Assembly (NCBI RefSeq): GCF_001591645.1
Contig: NZ_BCVH01000018.1
Coordinates: forward strand, 30,306-94,305
DNA: 64,000 nt
Reading direction: 5' to 3'
From: Robertmurraya korlensis NBRC 107688
Lineage (GTDB): Bacteria > Bacillota > Bacilli > Bacillales > Cytobacillaceae
Shown here: piece after piece, positions 61,454-64,000 of the stretch
Numbering within the stretch: position 1 is the stretch's first letter
Layout of the letters: each line of letters begins with the position of its first letter
Notes under the pieces: model-generated
What the model was told of the DNA's origin: nothing
Seen by the model: only the letters and a program-made list of their open reading frames with translations
The model's database searches: none
Made by a program: the position numbers and the translations under genes

Positions 61454-63280
61454 ATGATCTCTTCTCTTAAGAGATTACTTATTGGCAGACCGTTGAAGTC
61501 CGACCAATTAGGTGAGCAAAAACTAAATAAAACAAAAGCTTTGGCTATTTTATCATCGGATGCTTTATCATCCGTCGCCTATGGACCCGAGCAAATTCTC
61601 ATTGTTCTCGTAACTATTGGAGCAGTGGCATTTTGGTATTCCATTCCGATAGCGATTGGAGTTCTTCTATTATTAACAGCCCTAATCTTATCTTACCGAC
61701 AAATCATTTATGCGTACCCTCACGGTGGCGGTGCGTATGTGGTTTCAAAAACCAATCTTGGTGTGAATCCAGGTCTAGTGGCCGGAGGGTCGTTATTGGT
61801 TGACTATATATTAACAGTGGCAGTAAGTGTGTCCGCAGGTACCGATGCCATTACTTCTGCTTTTCCAGCTTTGCATGATTTTAATGTGGAGATTGCGATT
61901 GTTTTTGTTATCTTCTTAACGATTTTAAACCTAAGAGGGGTAACCGAATCCGCATCTATTCTTGCTTATCCAGTTTATTTATTTGTACTAGCACTGTTTA
62001 TCTTAATTGGAGTCGGTTTATTTAATGTGGTCACAGGTCAAGTACCTCCTGAACTGCATACGCCAATTGGAACACCAGTTGCAGGGATCAGCTTGTTTCT
62101 TTTACTAAAAGCATTTGCGTCAGGAAGTTCCGCCTTAACAGGAGTGGAGGCCATTTCAAACGCGATCCCGAACTTTAAAGATCCTGCACCAAAAAATGCG
62201 GCGAGGACACTTATGTTAATGGGAGCACTGCTAGCAATCCTGTTATCTGGAATTGTTGTCTTAGCTTATTATTACGGCATTACTCCAAAGGCAGAAGAAA
62301 CGGTTGTCTCACAAATTGCGAATCAAACTTTCGGACGAACATTTATGTACTTCTTCGTCCAGGGGACAACGGCCTTGATTTTAATACTAGCGGCAAATAC
62401 AGGATACTCTGCTTTCCCTTTATTAGCAGTCAACTTAGCCAATGATAAATTTATCCCTCGTATGTTTACACTTCGAGGAGATCGACTTGGTTACTCTAAC
62501 GGAATCATCATCTTAGGATTTGCTTCTATCTTGCTCATTATTACTTTTCATGGACATACAGAAAATTTAATTCCACTGTATGCAGTCGGTGTCTTTATTC
62601 CTTTTACCCTTTCACAAACTGGGATGATGGTAAAGTGGATTCGCGAAAAGCCAGCTGGTTGGGTTCCAAAACTCGTGATTAACACAGCTGGCGCTCTAAT
62701 TAGTTTCATTGTTACCTTGATGTTCTTTATTACAAAGTTCACCCAAGTATGGCCGGTGCTTGTCTTTATTCCTGTAATTGTCCTTCTCTTTCACAAAATT
62801 CGGAAGCACTACGATGCCATTGCTGATCAGCTTCGTGTTACCACCTGTGAGGCAGCACTTCCGATTGAAGGAAATGTGATTATCGTTCCTGTCGCTGGCA
62901 TCACTCATGTCGTGGAAAACTCGATTACCTACGCTAAGTCCCTTTCAGCAAGCCAGGTGATTGCTGTTTATGTAGCATTTGATCGAGAAGAAGAAAAGCG
63001 CTTTGAGGAAAAATGGAAACAGTGGCAGCCTGATGTACGATTGGTCACCTTGCATTCTCATTATAGAAGCATCATCCATCCACTAACCAAATTTGTTGAT
63101 ACGGTCGAGCATAAAGCAAGTGAGTCGAATTACAGAGTAACTGTATTAATCCCACAGTTCATTCCGAAAAAAGGCTGGCATAATATTCTACACAATCAAT
63201 CGAGCCTATTAATCCGTTCCTTCTTGCTTTATAAAAAGAATGTAATTGTTTCGACCCTGCCTTATCATTTGAAACATTAA
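61454..63280 (+). CDS. kimA: High-affinity potassium importer KimA
   Basis: 608 aa. An APC-fold transporter of about 12 membrane helices (residues 30-455), with LSSDALSSVAYGPEQILIVL near residue 33, YPHGGGAYVVSKTNLG near 90 and SGSSALTGVEAISNAIPNF near 222, followed by a cytoplasmic domain of about 150 residues (VIIVPVAGITHVVENSITYA onward). KimA (former YdaO) imports K+ with protons and is controlled by c-di-AMP at both RNA and protein level. The riboswitch upstream supports the call. Confidence 0.92.
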   Translation: MISSLKRLLIGRPLKSDQLGEQKLNKTKALAILSSDALSSVAYGPEQILIVLVTIGAVAFWYSIPIAIGVLLLLTALILSYRQIIYAYPHGGGAYVVSKTNLGVNPGLVAGGSLLVDYILTVAVSVSAGTDAITSAFPALHDFNVEIAIVFVIFLTILNLRGVTESASILAYPVYLFVLALFILIGVGLFNVVTGQVPPELHTPIGTPVAGISLFLLLKAFASGSSALTGVEAISNAIPNFKDPAPKNAARTLMLMGALLAILLSGIVVLAYYYGITPKAEETVVSQIANQTFGRTFMYFFVQGTTALILILAANTGYSAFPLLAVNLANDKFIPRMFTLRGDRLGYSNGIIILGFASILLIITFHGHTENLIPLYAVGVFIPFTLSQTGMMVKWIREKPAGWVPKLVINTAGALISFIVTLMFFITKFTQVWPVLVFIPVIVLLFHKIRKHYDAIADQLRVTTCEAALPIEGNVIIVPVAGITHVVENSITYAKSLSASQVIAVYVAFDREEEKRFEEKWKQWQPDVRLVTLHSHYRSIIHPLTKFVDTVEHKASESNYRVTVLIPQFIPKKGWHNILHNQSSLLIRSFLLYKKNVIVSTLPYHLKH

Positions 63281-63292
63281 TATAAATAAAGC

Positions 63293-63328
63293 AAACCAAG
63301 CACCTTGATGGGTGCTTGGTTTATTTTT
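63293..63328 (+). terminator. Rho-independent terminator after kimA
   Basis: AAACCAAGCACC/GGTGCTTGGTTT with a six-base loop and ATTTTT tail, 13 bp past the stop. It separates kimA from the repeat array. Confidence 0.85.
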
Positions 63329-63356
63329 GGAGACAGATAGGGGGAGCGGCCCTTCT

Positions 63357-63940
63357 TATTTTACCGGTGGGAGCAGTTGATGTTGCTAGTGAGCAATTAA
63401 ACACTTCTATTTGACTGGTGAGAGCAACTGTTGCTGCTCGAGGGCAGTTTGAGCCTCTCTATTTACCGGTTGGGGCAATCGATCTCGCTAACGGGCAGAT
63501 AGAGTTCCTCTCTCTTACCATTCATCGGGATTATGCGCTAAAATCGACAAGGAGGGATTTTCTCTCTTACCATCCATCATGATTTTCCACTCACTTGGGC
63601 ACTGAGACGCCTTCTCTCTTACCATCCATATTGATTTTCCGCCTGTTTGGGCACTGAGACACCTTCTCTCTTACCATCCATCATGATTTTCTGCTCGCTT
63701 GGGCACTGAGACGCCTTCTCTCTTACCATCCATCATGATTGTCCACCCGTTTGGGCACTGAGACGCCTTTTCTCTTACCATCCATCATGATTGTCCGCCC
63801 GTTTGGGCACTGAGACGCCTTCTCTCTTACCATTAATTAAAAAAATCCTCCCTGCGGTTAGATAGTGCACCTCTATTTACCCATTTTAACAATTAACTGC
63901 TTCATTTGGTCAAATAGAACCGCTCTATTTATTACCCACT
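63357..63940. repeat. Tandem array with a 52-bp period, about 12 units
   Basis: Units begin at 63357, 63408, 63460, 63513, 63565, 63617, 63669, 63721, 63773, 63825, 63874 and 63926 (steps 51, 52, 53, 52, 52, 52, 52, 52, 52, 49, 52). Each begins with a form of TATTTACC or TCTTACC and most end in CTC. Units at 63565-63824 are nearly identical (TCTTACCATCCATCATGATT ... GGGCACTGAGACGCC). The outer units are divergent (TATTTACCGGTTGGGGCAAT). No gene is evident in 63281-64000. Confidence 0.85.
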
Positions 63941-64000
63941 CAATTCTAATACCATCCCTAACGATAAAACAAAGAATATATAACAAAAAAAGCACCCATA

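Noticed and set aside
63357..63940. The 52-bp array as a CRISPR locus
   Set aside because: The whole unit repeats, with no constant repeat alternating with unique spacers, and no cas genes are present.

Overview
The window is a low-GC Firmicutes chromosome segment, most probably from a Bacillaceae species. The main evidence is gene order: purEKBCSQLFMNHD, yerA, yerB, yerC, pcrB, pcrA, ligA, camS (yerH), gatCAB, dgkB and rlmCD follow one another much as in Bacillus subtilis. Strong AGGAGG-type ribosome sites, frequent TTG/GTG starts, CcpA-type cre boxes, a purine riboswitch and a ydaO-type c-di-AMP riboswitch agree with this. Nothing identifies the species. I saw no rRNA, tRNA, CRISPR array, intact insertion sequence or prophage.

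Layout. 1-2.6 kb: a cut-off GntR/UTRA regulator, a small zinc-ribbon protein, an unrecognised winged-helix protein, and a Spo0E-like/MEDS fusion that may use an ATT start. 2.8-11.8 kb: a carbohydrate island on the minus strand consisting of a YesM/YesN-type two-component system, an extracellular sugar-binding lipoprotein without ABC permeases, a GH105 unsaturated glycuronyl hydrolase and a three-part TRAP transporter. cre boxes lie before the kinase gene and before the hydrolase. 12.1-16.1 kb: a CwlO-like peptidoglycan hydrolase, a DUF2236 (MpaB-type) oxygenase, and decayed DNA holding a YxjI-like gene without a start codon and a frameshifted LysR fragment. 16.2-20.9 kb: a CitST-like two-component system with a CitMHS citrate transporter and an FAH-family hydrolase.

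21-31.4 kb: rlmCD, dgkB, plsY, a first putP-type symporter, two tandem near-identical DoxX genes with Fnr/Rex-like operators, gatCAB and yueI. 31.6-36.7 kb: aceA (isocitrate lyase), a second putP and a 1-pyrroline-5-carboxylate dehydrogenase, which together suggest proline use feeding the TCA/glyoxylate cycles. 37-47.5 kb: camS-ligA-pcrA-pcrB, yerC, yerB, yerA and a DUF2892 membrane protein. 47.5-60.8 kb: the complete 12-gene purine operon, led by a promoter with paired PurR boxes and a guanine-class riboswitch. 60.8-64 kb: a NETI-motif protein, then the c-di-AMP riboswitch and the potassium importer kimA.

The intergenic DNA carries the least explained material: a roughly 12-unit array with a 52-bp period after kimA, a second unrelated array with mostly the same 52-bp period upstream of pcrB, three copies of a 16-20-bp palindrome (AATCAAACGTTTGATT core), a 192-bp MITE-like element, and a family of AAGCG-rich repeats, one pair of which sits inside the purine operon between purF and purM.
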